Both the position numbers and the translations under genes were made by a program. From positions 68,949,256-69,013,255 of the forward strand of contig NC_054539.1 of assembly GCF_017654505.1 (NCBI RefSeq): a DNA stretch of 64,000 nt. The letters run 5' to 3'. The stretch's first letter is position 1, and every line of letters begins with the position of its first letter. The stretch is from Polyodon spathula (lineage: Eukaryota > Chordata > Actinopteri > Acipenseriformes > Polyodontidae). The notes under the pieces were generated by a model. That model searched no databases. It was given only the letters and a program-made list of their open reading frames with translations, and was not told where the DNA came from. Below are positions 46,560 to 64,000 of the stretch, piece by piece.

Positions 46560-48515
46560 TTGTGAGGTGTTTTTATGTTATAATTACAAAGACGCTCTGG
46601 CCTGTCAAGGAAGGAATGATCTGTCTGTATCAATACATAAATCAACAGAAGCTGACAATGATTGATCGAGAAGTGAGGGGATTTGCATTACAAGGAAGAC
46701 AAGTAAGTGGATACTCCATCATGGGAGTGAAACAGTGCAGCGCTGTGGAGAGGGAGATGGGGGACAGCATGAGACTAAAGTGCTGCAAGAGCCAGGGCTT
46801 GCTTCAACGAGTAAGTATGCTAGAAGTGGAGCTGCACAAAATGACAGAGCAACAGGAGTTTGAAGAGCTGGCACTCTTGGAAGTTTGCACCCGTAACAGA
46901 CAGAAAACCACCAGGGAGATAGAAGAGGGTTGAAATAGTTGGATTCAGGTAGGCAGAGACGGGGAAAAAAAGAAACATAGTCAAACACAGCCACCAGAAA
47001 TAAAAATGTCAAACAAATATGACCCACTTCAAAATTTAGATGATCAAAACCAGCATCAAGAGAACGAAAGGAACAACATCCAGGACCCCATAAACGGTGC
47101 TGGCCAGGCAGCAAAAAAAAGGGCGGTCATGTTTGTCGGGGACTCCATATTGAGAAACACAGCAAGTTCAGTGCGCAGCCTGGTCCCCCAACAGTGTGCT
47201 GCCTTCTGGGAGCCTTTGTCACTTACATCACCAAGAACATAATAATAGGGGCATGCTATAGACCGCCATATTCAGATACCGAGCAAAATAATAGTATACA
47301 ATGACATTAGAAATGCGTGTAGCAAAGGAGAAGCCATACTAAGGGGGGATTTCAACTTCCCCCATACAAAATGGGAAAACCCAGTGGGAAGCATGACATC
47401 CGAAACTGAAACGGTAGAAATGACAAATGACTGCTTCCTAACGCAATTTGTCAAGCCACTGACTAGTGGGGCAGCATGCCTTTAGTCTTTTCAAATGAGA
47501 GAAAACCATTGGCACTCGGATCACAACATGGTATCATTTGAAGAGCTTTTTAAAACCAAACAAGTGGGGGATCCTGAGTGGCACATTCAGCAAAAATGCT
47601 CCAAGTGGATCTTCCCTATAGCCTGGGGATCACAGGTTCAAGTCCAGGCTATGTCACAACCAACTGTGACCAGGGGGCAGCACACAAATGGCCAAGCACT
47701 GCCTGGGTAGGGAGGGCCTAGATCAGCAGGGGAATCCACAGCTCACCATGCATCAAACACCCCTGTGGCAAATAGGGCACCTGTGGTTCTGCAGTGGAGC
47801 CTCCAGATCTGTGTTGTCCTCCAGCACTATAGGTCTGATGGACTCACTGTGGAGCCACAGGAGCACATTTTGGAGAACACATGCTTCAGCCTCTGTACCC
47901 CAAGTCAGCAGGGGGGTTGCAGGTGGTGAGCCAAGGATACAGATAATAATTGGTCACACTAAATTGGGGAGAAAACTAGGGTAAAAAATTGGAGACAACT
48001 AAATAACAAAAAATGTAAAAAGTAACAACTAAAGCTAAGGTTTACAATTTTAAAAAGGCAAACTATGAAGGAATGAAGCAGAGACTAACAGAAGTAGATT
48101 GGAGTAAAATAGAGAACACATCCACAAAGGATGGCTATTTTAAAAAAAATGTAGTAGTAGAGGCACAAAACAAAAACATCCCAAAAGTAAACAAATCAAA
48201 ATCTAAAACAAAATGGCCAAAATTGTTTAATAGGTCAATTAAAAAAATATTCAGAGAATAAAGGCACTTTACAGAGTGTTTAAAAGGAACCAAGAACAAA
48301 GTGCACTTGCAACTGCAAATTAAGGTCAAAGTCAAGGAAGTCAGAAAGACCAAGAGAGAGATAGAAAGTTACATTGCCAAGGGGGCTAAAACCAATTCCA
48401 AAATGTTTTTCTAACATTATAACAGCTAAAGCACATTCAAGGAGGAAGTCAAATGTCAAATAGATATAAATGGCAACATCATAGATGAAGAGAAAAAAAT
48501 AGCAAGGTACTGCAC
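46560..48515 (+). mobile_element. CR1/L2-like LINE remnant, split by a SINE
   Basis: The ORF1-like part (46.56-46.93 kb) has a heptad-like charged segment (MLEVELHKMTEQQEFEELAL). A later segment reads KKRAVMFVGDSILRNTASS. Endonuclease-like motifs follow: ACYRPPYSDTEQN, GDFNFPHTKWENPV and SDHNMVSFEELF. After the SINE insertion, linker-region sequence resumes (EVDWSKIENTSTKDGYFKK; IESYIAKGAKTNSKMFF). There are several frameshifts and stops, and the reverse-transcriptase core is absent. Confidence 0.7.
47569..47998 (+). mobile_element. tRNA-derived SINE inserted in the LINE
   Basis: The head GATCCTGAGTGGCACATTCA carries an A-box-like element. GGTTCAAGTCC (47635-47645) is a near-perfect B box of an RNA polymerase III promoter. 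The tail (47945-47998, AATTGGTCACACTAAATTGG) matches the family seen at 11.8 and 21.5 kb. Confidence 0.7.
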
Positions 48516-48609
48516 GCAGGCAATAAAATGTCCATTATACTGTATATATGCAGTGTAGAAAAATGAAGGCATATGAAAGAAGTTTTTTTTTTCTTTTAAA
48601 TGTACACAG

Positions 48610-49089
48610 AAGGTTTGAAAGATTAAAAAAAATATTTTATTTTCAGGATGTTTCAGGCAAAAGCCCTTCAGCTGTTTAAAAATAAAAGTAAACATGGGCA
48701 GTAAACTTGTTATTATTCAAGATTTGCAATTATTCAAAAATTCTGCAGATGGTTCCAAAGTTTCCAGTTTGAAGATAAACTTTCATTCCTTTTGTTTCCA
48801 AGCAACATGTTCCATAGCACTGATTGATCACACAGACTGTGATGTCGTCAGCAGTGTGATCATCACTGTTGAAGTGATGGGCTACTGGAAATGCAATGGT
48901 GTTAATGCAAATGCTTCTTAAATGTTCTACAAACCGATCTGCTAAATGCCTTTTAGTTTCCCCAGTACACAATTTGTTGCATTTCTTGCAGATAATGCAG
49001 TAAACTATTCCTTTAGAGGTGCATATAAAATATTCATGAATGCTGAATGAAGATTTTATGCCTTTAATCCCTGTTTCAAAATGAATGTA
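48610..49089 (-). mobile_element. Penelope-like element fragment with GIY-YIG endonuclease
   Basis: The minus-strand frame reads TSKGIVYCIICKKCNKLCTG then ETKRHLADRFVEHLRSI and FPVAHHFNSDDHTADDITVC. This is the GIY-YIG fold with the Cys/His pattern typical of Penelope-like retroelement endonucleases (YIG has become CTG). It is cut at its 5' side by the adjoining Tc1-like insertion, and no reverse-transcriptase part was found nearby. The ORF stops at 48730 and about 120 bases of AT-rich 3' tail follow. Confidence 0.75.
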
Positions 49090-50757
<1,668 letters not shown>

Positions 50758-52293
50758 GTCAGTGGTTGCAAATTCTGGCCTGTGATAGGAGAAAAAATAG
50801 ATTGAACTATTGTCCTAACATCCTTACATCACCAACAATAGTGTCCATCTGTCATGTGATTGGTCACATCACTGTCAGTCCTGCTCCTTTTCAAAGGAAC
50901 ACCCTCCACCTCTTCTAACAAAAACATAAAATGGCTGAATGAAAAAACTGCTGAATTACAAAACATACTACAAAAGAAAGAAAAAAACCTTGCGGTATGA
51001 ACTTCAAAAACATTTTCTATTATTTATTTATTATTTATGTTATTTACTTACTGTATCAGCTGTATTTAAACAAAATACTGTAAAGCCATAAATATTTGCG
51101 AATCACACCCATACAACCTGTTTTGCTCCAGAAATGTTGGTGATCTGTTGCACTGGTAGAAGTATATGACTTCATTACATGTACAGCACTAAGATATTCG
51201 TGCCATGTCAATAAAGGTCCTGATCCCTACAGCACTGGAGCACCTTGTGAGATTTGATGGCTACTGTGCAACTAGGAAGAATTGACAGCTCCCAACCCCT
51301 AAAGCGGCAGAACACCATATATAATAAAGAGTTTATCATCCCATGTCACTTCGAGGATGAACTGACAAACTGCGAGTCATGAAGCCATTTATCATCGTTC
51401 ACAATGAACATACACAGCTCAATTACTATACACCGCTCCACAGGCCAAGGTTCAAACAATGCTGCAAAATATTTCTTTCTGAATCCTGACATTACTGCAT
51501 AAACTATAGACTGAATAAACAACACTTCTGATTATCGGAATTAAACTGGAGCAGGAAAGCATTGGTTCTATTAATATATAATAAGCAATAAGAAAAGCAA
51601 TAAGAAAGATATGCACACATTGTTTTAACTGCAGAAACTCAAATTTTGAAACAATATTCTTATTCTTAACTTTAAAAAAAATACAACAAAATATGTAGTC
51701 TTTTTGAGCGTGCCAACCATGACTTAAATGTTCAATTGCTTATCTTTTTAAAATCCATTTTCCTCGTTTATGACTTCAGACAGTTTGACCTGGATCACAA
51801 GATTTTACAAGTGCAGCCAGTGAACATGGATAACTTCAACTTCACAATCACCTGATTCCTGACTTCGTCTCTGCCTTGCAAACAAGATTGTTGGCAGGGG
51901 AAGTTAATGCAGGATGACATATTGGGAAGTCGAGCTCTGGTAATAATATGATAAAATCCTTTTATTATGTGAGTGCTTGACTTCTACTTAATGGAATGTG
52001 ATATATTTTATAAGATCAGTGTTTAAGGGGATGCACAGTTTGTGTGCTTATTATAAAATATATCAAGGCCTGATTAAATGAAAGAGTAGTCGTGTTTAAT
52101 AATTGAGCTACAGTATAATATGTGTCATCTTCGATTAACTGTTCATATTTTTTGATTACTTCTGTGGTAACGTGACCTGATTGCTTTTAAATGTGGATTT
52201 TGGCTGCTATTATGTCTCTTCCATTGATTTCCAAGTATCCTCCTATTTTTGAGTGCTCTTAGTTGTTATTAGAGTAAATGCATCTTTTGTCCT
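50758..52293. other. Intergenic, nothing recognised
   Basis: 1.5 kb of AT-rich sequence with no coding or repeat assignment. Confidence 0.7.
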
Positions 52294-52573
52294 TGTGACA
52301 GGGTAGTGCAGGGTAACAAAACACATTAACAAAATAAAAAGGCACAAGGTCTACACAACTCACAATAATACAGGAGACAGCACGGAACACAACATCATAC
52401 CTTCACCAACATTAACTAATCATTACTCCCTAACACCCATCATCACCCTATTTACACAGTTGTGTTTTGACAGGGAGAAATTTAACCCCCTCCCTGCCAG
52501 CCCATTATTCCCCGCACCAACACACACACACACACACGTGCACCAGCAGGGCTTTCCCTGCCATGCTGCCACA
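52294..52573 (-). mobile_element. LTR-like segment
   Basis: It begins TGTGACAGGGTAGTGCAGGG and ends GCTGCCACA, the TG...CA form shared with the segment at 55.58 kb. A (CA)n at 52521-52537 lies inside. No convincing target-site duplication was seen. It is probably a solo or truncated LTR. Confidence 0.5.
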
Positions 52574-52749
52574 CTCTGTAATAAATCTATCAAGCTATCA
52601 CAACCACCTCTTATTTTAAAACTTTTTCGTTTCTGAATTATCAGAAGATTCATTAAATCTCATTAGTTCAGATATATTTCAGATTTCTTGTAAGTAGCGA
52701 TTTTCTCTTTAGAAAGTTTGTTCCCAGATTTTATCATCACTTTCTAGAG

Positions 52750-53078
52750 CAGGGGTGGCCAACTCTGATCCTGGAGAGCCACAATCCAGCAGGTTCTATA
52801 TGCAACCCTTAATCAGCAATTTCTAAAGACATGAAACAATTTTATTTTGACTAGTTAAGAAGGTAGTTTGTTCAATTAAGTAATTTAGAGATCATTTGGA
52901 ACATAACCCTGAACACCCTGCAGCTGTCATGGACCAGAGCTGAGCACTTGTGATTTAATTGAAGAAATGAACTTGTTAAACTGATCAATAACTTGCATTC
53001 TTCAGAAATTGATGATTTAAGGCTACCTATAAAACCTGCTGGACTGTGGCTCTCCAGGACCAGGGTTGGCCACTCCTG
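52750..53078. mobile_element. hAT-type MITE (329 bp)
   Basis: The termini CAGGGGTGGCCAACTCTGAT and the inverse of GGGTTGGCCACTCCTG extend into about 50-bp inverted repeats (CTGGAGAGCCACAATCCAGC on the left) with about five mismatches. CAGGGGTGGC-type ends are typical of hAT elements. The flanking 8-bp sequences do not match, so the duplication has decayed. Confidence 0.75.
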
Positions 53079-54275
53079 TTTGGGTGAAGCCCATTTATCT
53101 GGGTGCATCACTGTAGATTAACTTCCTATGCAGCAGGTATTAGAATCCCAACTGAAAATTTCTAAATTTTTAAAAAGTGAGTTTAAAATGTCTTGTGTAT
53201 TGGCATTAGCATACATGTCAACAGTTCCTATATGGTCGGGACAGTCCCAATTTCCTAGCAAATGTACCACGTCCTGATGCATAGGAAGAAAATCCTGATA
53301 ATAAATCTTTATCCCGATCTGTTTTTTTTTTCTTTTTCTCTCTCTCTTTAGCGGCTGCTGAGCCTCGTGCACTGGTTGACAGGGATCGTGTTCACATGAC
53401 CAAATCTCAGTTTATTGACATGTGTCATATTGTAGAAGTGTATTGTTTCCTGACCGATTTGATGTTGATGACTTTGATATAGTACAGACTTAAAGTCATA
53501 ATAAGAGGTCATATATATAATTGAGCCTGAGGTCTAGAAATTGTATAATAACCAGCTTATACAGTAGAATAGTGCAAGACAAACTCCCTGGCAAGTCTCA
53601 TAGTTCCTGATTGATGGTCCTCAGGACCAGTTATTTTGTGTTTTAAAGGCCATGCACAATACTGCTGCCTGCATTCCCAATGCATTACTCAGTAGCTATT
53701 AGTGAAGATCCTTCTTCCCCTGATGGAATAAGAAACTCCCAATGATTGTCTTGAGTCAGAGGAGCATTTATCAACCACAGACTGCACACGTAGTCCTACA
53801 GATAAGTGATAGCTGAGCTCCAGTGAGAAGGAGTCACAATTTCTTCAAGACAAGTAACATTACCTCTAACAAAAAAAAAACAATCAAATTGGCATGGAAA
53901 TAAGTGGAAATTACAATATGGAAAAGGAACTCAGCTCTAAGCGTGGACACAGGATTTTCTTCTACTCAGGCTGCAGTGAAGACTGCGCCACACCAGCGCA
54001 CCTCAGCCTAGTACTGCAGAGACCATCCCAGGGGTGAGAACATTGACAGAGCTTCCATGACACCCTGCCAGCAAAGCTGCTAAGTGGCACAGAATGCCAT
54101 TGTGTTTTTGTGATGGGAGTATCAACCATCCATATTATTGTCTGGGCAAATTAAAGGAATACTAAGTTGCCTTTTAAGGAAAATAATGATATCTTAAGCA
54201 ATGTGAATAGAAATATATTCTACACCAAAACATATATTAGCTACTTCTTGTAGTTTCCTCAGTACAGCAGCTTCA
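53079..54275. other. Intergenic, nothing recognised
   Basis: 1.2 kb without recognisable coding or repeat content, apart from T/C and A runs. Confidence 0.7.
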
Positions 54276-54375
54276 GGAGGGTTAGGGTAAGTGGCAAGGG
54301 GTTAGGGTTAGGGTTAGGAGTTAAGGTAGGGTTTTAGTTTATGGTTAAGGTTAGGGGTGAGGGGAAGGAGAAAGG
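54276..54375. repeat. Interstitial telomere-like TTAGGG block
   Basis: GGGTTAGGG units, including GGTTAGGGTTAGGGTTAGG, plus degenerate TTAAGGT/GTTAGGGG variants over about 100 bases. Confidence 0.8.
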
Positions 54376-55580
54376 CTAGGGGTCCAGTTTAAGGTTAGAA
54401 CCTGCCCTCCTGCCCATAACATGGGTTGCTTTGCTGAAACATTCTAAGCTGATGGACAAAAATAAAACCTCAAACAGCTGTCTTGATTTACAAAGCTTTT
54501 GCTACTGGCTAATAAAATACATTCAGGAATAAACAATGAACTGGTGTTAAAAGGCAATTCATTACGTTTCAATCAAACTCCCTGTTGCATAATAAAAAAG
54601 GGCATGCTATTTTTATATAAAAATTATCTTACATATTAATGCATTTCATTTGATAATTTATTCATGTCGTGGCCTTAAAGATACCTGAAATCCCCTTGTA
54701 GTGTTTAACACTGGATAATTCACCCATGTGGGTCCATTGATCGTTAATTAGCGATCAACAGGGCTCCCCAGTAACCAGCTCAGAGGCCTCGCTTTATAAT
54801 TAGTTTCATTAAAAAATAATAAACTGCATCAATTGATAAGTTGTTCCCTCTTTCATCCCAAACTCTGAAAAGTTATTCAATTTCTTTTTTCTTTTTTTGT
54901 TTTGTTATATATGTACTGAATGTTGTCTATACATCAACATTATCAAATAAGCTTTATTTGGCTATGGAAAATGTCACAAATCACTTCAAGTACCTATTTG
55001 TTGTGTCCTTATCTAAATCTGAGCTGGTATATTGATTACTTTCAGAGAAATGCCATTAACTGTCCATTAGGCGGCATTGGCTCTCCCAACAGACAGGCAG
55101 TATTGCAAGCTTGACGTTACACACTGTATACTACAAATACAAGGCCTTTATTCATCTTTTGTAACTGAAGATTCACAGTAGGCAATATTCATGAATTTGA
55201 CACACACCTTATGCCCTTGCTTGAACTGTTGGAGAATGGTCAAAAAACAAAAGAAAAGAATGAACTGTACACTTCAGTGCAGCCAAGACCCAGTGGGGAC
55301 TCTGTCAACCTATTATATGTTTTTCATTTGACCAAGTTGGCCACATAAAAACACCAAATATCAGAAAATGGCTTACATTTACTGGGAAAAAATAAGTCAA
55401 ACATCATCAGGGCCATTCAATTAGATAGTTAACTACATTACAGAATTAAAACACTGTCCCTCAACAGCATTCCGTTAGTCCCAACAATTCAGAATTTCAC
55501 TTTCCCTTTTATTCTGTTGTGAAATGGCTTTGTTGCATGAACTTCAAGGCAATACCAAAAAACTAAACCAATTTACCAAG
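54376..55580. other. Intergenic, nothing recognised
   Basis: 1.2 kb of AT-rich sequence with no supported feature. Confidence 0.7.
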
Positions 55581-55944
55581 TGTGTGACAGGGTAGCGTCA
55601 CGGCCCAGGCTGGCTCTCGGCAGGAATTAGACCCAGAGACAGAAAGCTGCAGTTTATGCGCACGTTTATTAAACACAGAAACAAACAAAACACGGCACAG
55701 GGGGCAAAAGTTTATAAAAAAGAACAATACACTTAAAGACTGGGCATCAGCCTTCACTACCACATTGAAAACTACTACAACAATCACAGCACAAACAGTC
55801 ACCACCAAACTCCTCCAACAAACATTTCCTTCTTTTTTATACATGTGGCCACTTCCCAATTTGCACCTAATTAAGCTAATTCGGGAATGGCCACACGTGA
55901 CTGCTGGCAGGGACAGATTTAACCCCATCCCCGTTCCTCACACA
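55581..55944 (-). mobile_element. Solo LTR-like segment (about 360 bp)
   Basis: The ends are TGTGTGACAGGGTAGCG and CCGTTCCTCACACA. On the minus strand they give TG...CA with a TATA-like ATAAAAAAG (near 55835) and AATAAA (near 55665) in promoter-to-poly(A) order. There is no coding interior and no clear target-site duplication. Confidence 0.6.
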
Positions 55945-57439
55945 CTATTTACACACTAGATACAGTACATGCTGTCTTACAAAAGGGACTACACTGCTCT
56001 GTCAAACTAAATGCGGGTAGCCATACAAAACAGAAGTCATGATGCGTGTCAATCCTGGAAAAGCAAAATGCGACGAGGAGCTTCGGCACAGAGGTGCTGT
56101 GTCCCATTGAACTGCAGTATTTAAGTTGAGTGTTTCAGTACACAACAAAGGTCAGTGGTATTACACAAGGTAAGAGGGGTCAGTACAAGACTGACCCTGC
56201 AGGGTACATGAGGTAATGTGTGCCAAGGGAAACGTATCGGGAGCATAGAGTGTAAGATACCACTTTCCTGCCAAGCCTTCAGCTGTGCCCTGATCTCTGC
56301 CCAGTCTGTGTTTGAACAACTGTTACATATAGATATACTTTATTTCAAGAGTGTACGAAAAAAAAGTGCATTTGAATTTTTTTTCTTAGTTACTAAGTAT
56401 ATAAACACCTGATGCATGGAAAACAGAAGGCATATGTCTTGAAGCAACAAACTATGGAATACTGCACCCAGCTGCTGTACTTTCCTAGAAGTCATATACT
56501 ATGAGCTGATTTTGTAGGTTTTCAGAAGCTGCATTACAGGTTAAATGGGAGCATCAAAAAGTAAGAGGTAAAGATTAGATTAGGAAAGCAGCATCCACTC
56601 GAGAAGCATTTAGCAGCTATTTGACTGCACAGTGTTTAAGAGCTATCAGGACTGAACTGCATGTGTCTGCTGAAACCCATAGGGAATCCAGTCTCCAAGT
56701 GCATCAATTACAGGTGTTCTATGGGTTCAACATAGCTCCCAGGATGATGTTATACATCTAGTGAAATCAGGTCTGATGGATAATGACAGTACTTATTGCT
56801 AAGAGGGACCTTAGAAAGACCTGCCTAAGACTACTGTGATTGATCTCCAAAGCTGTTTTCTACAGATTAGCAGCACATGGCTATCATAATAGCAAGAGAA
56901 GCCACTCACTGTCTATTTGGATTTAAGATAGGCATTCTAATCCAATGAGCCTCACCTCCACTTGTAGGATAAGAAGACACAGCCCTATTAATCTGTCCCA
57001 CGTTACTTTCTACATTACATTTTTACATCATAACAGCTTACAGTTAACATGTGGGACAAGGCGATCTGCTGGGTATAGCAAGAAAAATACAGACTGTTTT
57101 TCAAAAGGAACAAAATGAGTTCTTAAATGGAAATTACTGTGACTTTGTGCTGCCTCTATCTTGCACCCTTTCATAGTGAATATTTCATATTCAACCAGAA
57201 TTTGGTAACTATCAAAGGACGCTAACAAACTGTCTAAGTTGCTCTCAAGTCAATAAGCATTCCAACTGACAGTCAACTTATTTTACTATTGGTACCAACA
57301 ATGGCTTGTGTGCCCTAGTTATGAAACTGGGAACAAGCAGGACAACAGTGGGAAACAAATATGTATCCTGGTAGTCAGTTCTGTGTTCCAGTTCTGTGCA
57401 TTTAGAACAGGTTCCCGAGATGTTGAAATACTGGTTTTT

Positions 57440-57485
<46 letters not shown>

Positions 57486-58459
57486 ATGACATTAAAACAA
57501 AACATGAAGGCCTAAGATCTAATACAAGATCTAATCTGCAGCTCAGTAGCCTACCTCTTTAGTTTGGAAAATTAGTGTATAAGAAAATAAATTATAGTCT
57601 GGTGTTCAAATCATTGTAACCTGGAATCTATAACGAGGCACTGACAATTTGTTTTCCCTGTAGTAATGTTTAAGCTTCTACTCTCTTAGCATCATGCAAG
57701 GAGTATGGGATATCAATGAAGACACACACATCTCACAGAGCATTTCACACAGTGTGGTGCACTATGTAAACCTTGGGTAGCCAGGTGAATTAATTGTGTG
57801 GCCTAATGATTTGATCTAAATGCTTGTTCACAGAAAGTAGAGGGAATGACAGCAATAATTAGTATTGCGGCATCTCTTATCTTCACAATGGAATGACTTG
57901 TGGCCAAGCCTTTTCTCCATTCTTTATGGAGTTCAAAAGTGGAATGATGATATTATTGGGTTTTTTTTTTTGTTTGATTGACAGAATGCTTCATACTTGT
58001 TTTGCCAGCAAAGTCATCTCGAGAAGGTGAGCCGAGACACTTGCACTTCTAAACAATTCCACCTGTGCCCTGCGCCTTACTGAATCAAATTTCCAATCAC
58101 AAAACAGTGGTCAAATGTTCTTCTAGCCTGATGAATGCAAATCACTTCTTCTCCAAGTCATAGGATACTGGATAAATCCTCAATTCACATGAACGGGGTG
58201 TGGGTAGTGTCATGTGTTGATAACCAAGGAACTATCCAATTTGCTATCAACACGTCAAGTTGGTTTGTGAAAAGGCATCAAGTGCCAGGCCCAACATGTT
58301 TACCTTGCTGTAGTGGAAAAATCATTCTGTTAATCACAGGTAAGATAGTCAGGCAGCCACATGACACATACAACACTGGTCACTAGCTGGAATGTGCTCA
58401 TGTTTTCTAGCATTTACAACTGGGTTACATTACTTAACTGCAACAGAAATCATGCGCTC
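55945..58459. other. Intergenic downstream of HPCAL1
   Basis: 2.5 kb with the G homopolymer at 57442 as its only structure. It is the convergent side of ODC1 and HPCAL1. Confidence 0.7.
57442..57484. repeat. 43-base poly-G run
   Basis: An uninterrupted G tract preceded by TTTTTTT. It could form G-quadruplexes. The length may be inflated or truncated by sequencing. Confidence 0.9.
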
Positions 58460-58476
58460 ACACAAAAAAGGTAGAC

Positions 58477-58482
58477 TTTATT
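58477..58482 (-). promoter_or_regulatory. HPCAL1: AATAAA on minus strand, possible HPCAL1 poly(A) signal
   Basis: The canonical signal lies about 1.04 kb after the HPCAL1 stop. Nearer alternatives on the same strand are at 59191-59196 and 58775-58780. Which one is used cannot be told from sequence. Confidence 0.4.
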
Positions 58483-58890
58483 TTTAATTATATTTGTTGG
58501 CAGTAGGCAGATGAAAATAATATCAAGTAACACTGGAATGCACATGGTTCATTATAAACATATGGACAATAATCTATGTAGAGATTTTGCAAAAGGATAC
58601 AACAAATGCTGTCTTCCAGTAATTGGTTGTATTCTGTGCCAATGAAAAGGTCACGTTTCACTAAAACATATACATTAACCCTGACCCTTTTTGGTCAGGA
58701 TCATGAAGAATAAAATAACAATATTAATGTTAATTATATATTAAAAAACAAAAATAATAATAACTTCCATTTTTTTTATTTACTAAAATCAATACAAATA
58801 TATCCACAAAACTATGGTCATGCAAAGTCACTAGTGATTAAGCATTACAAATAAGAATGGCATTTGCAATCAATCTGCACTGGAAACAAA

Positions 58891-58921
<31 letters not shown>

Positions 58922-59284
58922 TAAATTGACCTTAACAAATACAAATGCATTCAATACATAGTGCTCCCATAAGTTTACTTCACAATATAAGCAACAAAAT
59001 TCAGAAACGTACATTTACATACCTACAAGCAAGACTGCTAAAGAAAAGCAATCAAACAAATTCAATGCATCTTTTCACATCTTAACTACATTCAGTTGGA
59101 ATTTGCCAAACAGGTGCATCCTTCTCCAGTAGGTGCTTCTTGTCTTTTAAAACTGCAACTCAGAATGGACAGTCTCACCTACATCTGCTATTTATTGTTA
59201 GAAATAAGCTCTTTATAGCTGGTTGTAAACATAAGTTAACTTAAAAGAAGTTGACATACAGAACAGTTATTGATACCTGTGGGT

Positions 59285-59285
<1 letters not shown>

Positions 59286-59322
<37 letters not shown>
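59286..59322. repeat. (AAT)n microsatellite
   Basis: About 12 ATA units in the predicted HPCAL1 3' UTR. Confidence 0.95.
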
Positions 59323-59518
59323 CATATAAAACTGTTGCATAAGTCAAGCACAATGCTGCTTCCACTTTGATACACAAAAAAATAAAGAAAAAAGAAACAG
59401 GACTGAATGTGGCAATGAATTTGTGTCCACCAATGACCTAGGAATGATTTAAAAGGCATCCATTTGCAAGCAAAGCCAGTGGTTCAGTGGAAAGTGTCCA
59501 GATAGGTGAGATGTCCAA

Positions 59519-63359
<3,841 letters not shown>

Positions 63360-63380
63360 CCTCGCACGCTCCGTCTAGCC

Positions 63381-64000
63381 CTGGAACAAACCACAAGACG
63401 TCGTTAGGAGGACTGCAGCAACAGAAACTGCATGAAAGTGAATTGGTTGTAGCAGGGAGTCCAGGGAATGAGCAAAAACAGCTTTTAAAAAATGGATCTT
63501 AGGATGGGGGAAAACCGTATAAAAGCAATGGGAATAAAGATTTGAGACATTTTAAAAAACACAACATAATCTTCAGTGCTGATATAACCTCCCGACCTAC
63601 ACCCGCACAGCGTGTGGAATAGCATTCCTATAATAAATGAATGCACACGTACTGGTGTCTCCACTACAGAGACAAAAAAAAAAAAAAAAAAACAGAACTG
63701 AACTGGGCAAAGCAAATTATTTTCCATATTTTAAAAAATAGCTCACTTTGAAATTCTGTTAAGATGCTTATCTTTCCTGTTTTCTAATAATGAATAGCAT
63801 ATTTGCACGTAGCCACCGTCTTCCAGCAAATCTGTGAAAATATCAAGTAGAGCTCACTGACCTCCCCTGGATAATCATTTCCAAATAATTACAGTATGTC
63901 ATTTAGTGACTGCAGACTTAAAACACAATATTTTGGTTGAAAATACTGGAAAGTTCCCACTTTACTGTTCCTACTAAATTTACTATCACTGGCAACATTT
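63381..64000. other. HPCAL1 intron upstream of the start exon
   Basis: It contains an A-run (63674-63691) and no exon signal. The gene's 5' noncoding exons should lie beyond the window end. Confidence 0.7.

Larger units (their letters stand above)
58460..59518 (-). other. HPCAL1: HPCAL1 3' UTR (predicted extent)
   Basis: AT-rich noncoding sequence after the stop. It contains a (TA)n at 58889-58917 and an (AAT)n at 59286-59322. The end is inferred from the farthest of three poly(A) signals. Confidence 0.45.

Overview
This is a vertebrate nuclear genome window. It has many small exons with GT-AG introns, AT-rich introns, long (TA)n/(CA)n microsatellites and many Tc1/mariner, hAT, SINE, LINE, Penelope-like and LTR fragments. 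Three protein-coding genes are recognisable by homology: NOL10 (plus strand, 5' exons outside the window), ODC1 (plus strand, complete) and HPCAL1 (minus strand, complete coding region). The same three genes lie together on human 2p25.1 in the same relative orientation, so this is a conserved synteny block. The transposon spectrum suggests a ray-finned fish. A non-teleost such as a sturgeon or paddlefish is my guess, and species is not proven from the sequence.

Layout. 1-18.9 kb: 18 exons of NOL10, a nucleolar WD40/NUC153 protein of the small-subunit processome. They give one continuous reading frame to a stop at 17,844 and an AATAAA at 18,885. The 4.2-kb intron at 8.4-12.6 kb holds a broken Tc1-like transposon. 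18.9-33.6 kb: intergenic, with a solo LTR with a target-site duplication (18,901-19,495), a SINE, small DNA-transposon derivatives and a second Tc1-like element flanked on both sides by (TA)n. 33.6-38.8 kb: ODC1, with a consensus CRE and TATA box, two 5' noncoding exons (the third exon carries the ATG), ten coding segments giving 460 residues, and two poly(A) signals. 38.8-58.4 kb: intergenic, with a foldback repeat and a nested transposon cluster (LINE split by a SINE, then a Penelope-like GIY-YIG fragment, then a Tc1-like element, then a 200-bp TA tract). It also holds a hAT-type MITE, two LTR-like segments, a telomere-like block and a 43-base G run. 58.4-64 kb: HPCAL1, with three coding exons (193 residues) and an apparent GC-AG intron.

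The three genes do not form a pathway: NOL10 acts in ribosome biogenesis, ODC1 makes putrescine, and HPCAL1 is a neuronal calcium sensor. I found no prokaryote-style system or undescribed gene cluster. The noteworthy points are splice-site, upstream-ORF and transposon-architecture observations.
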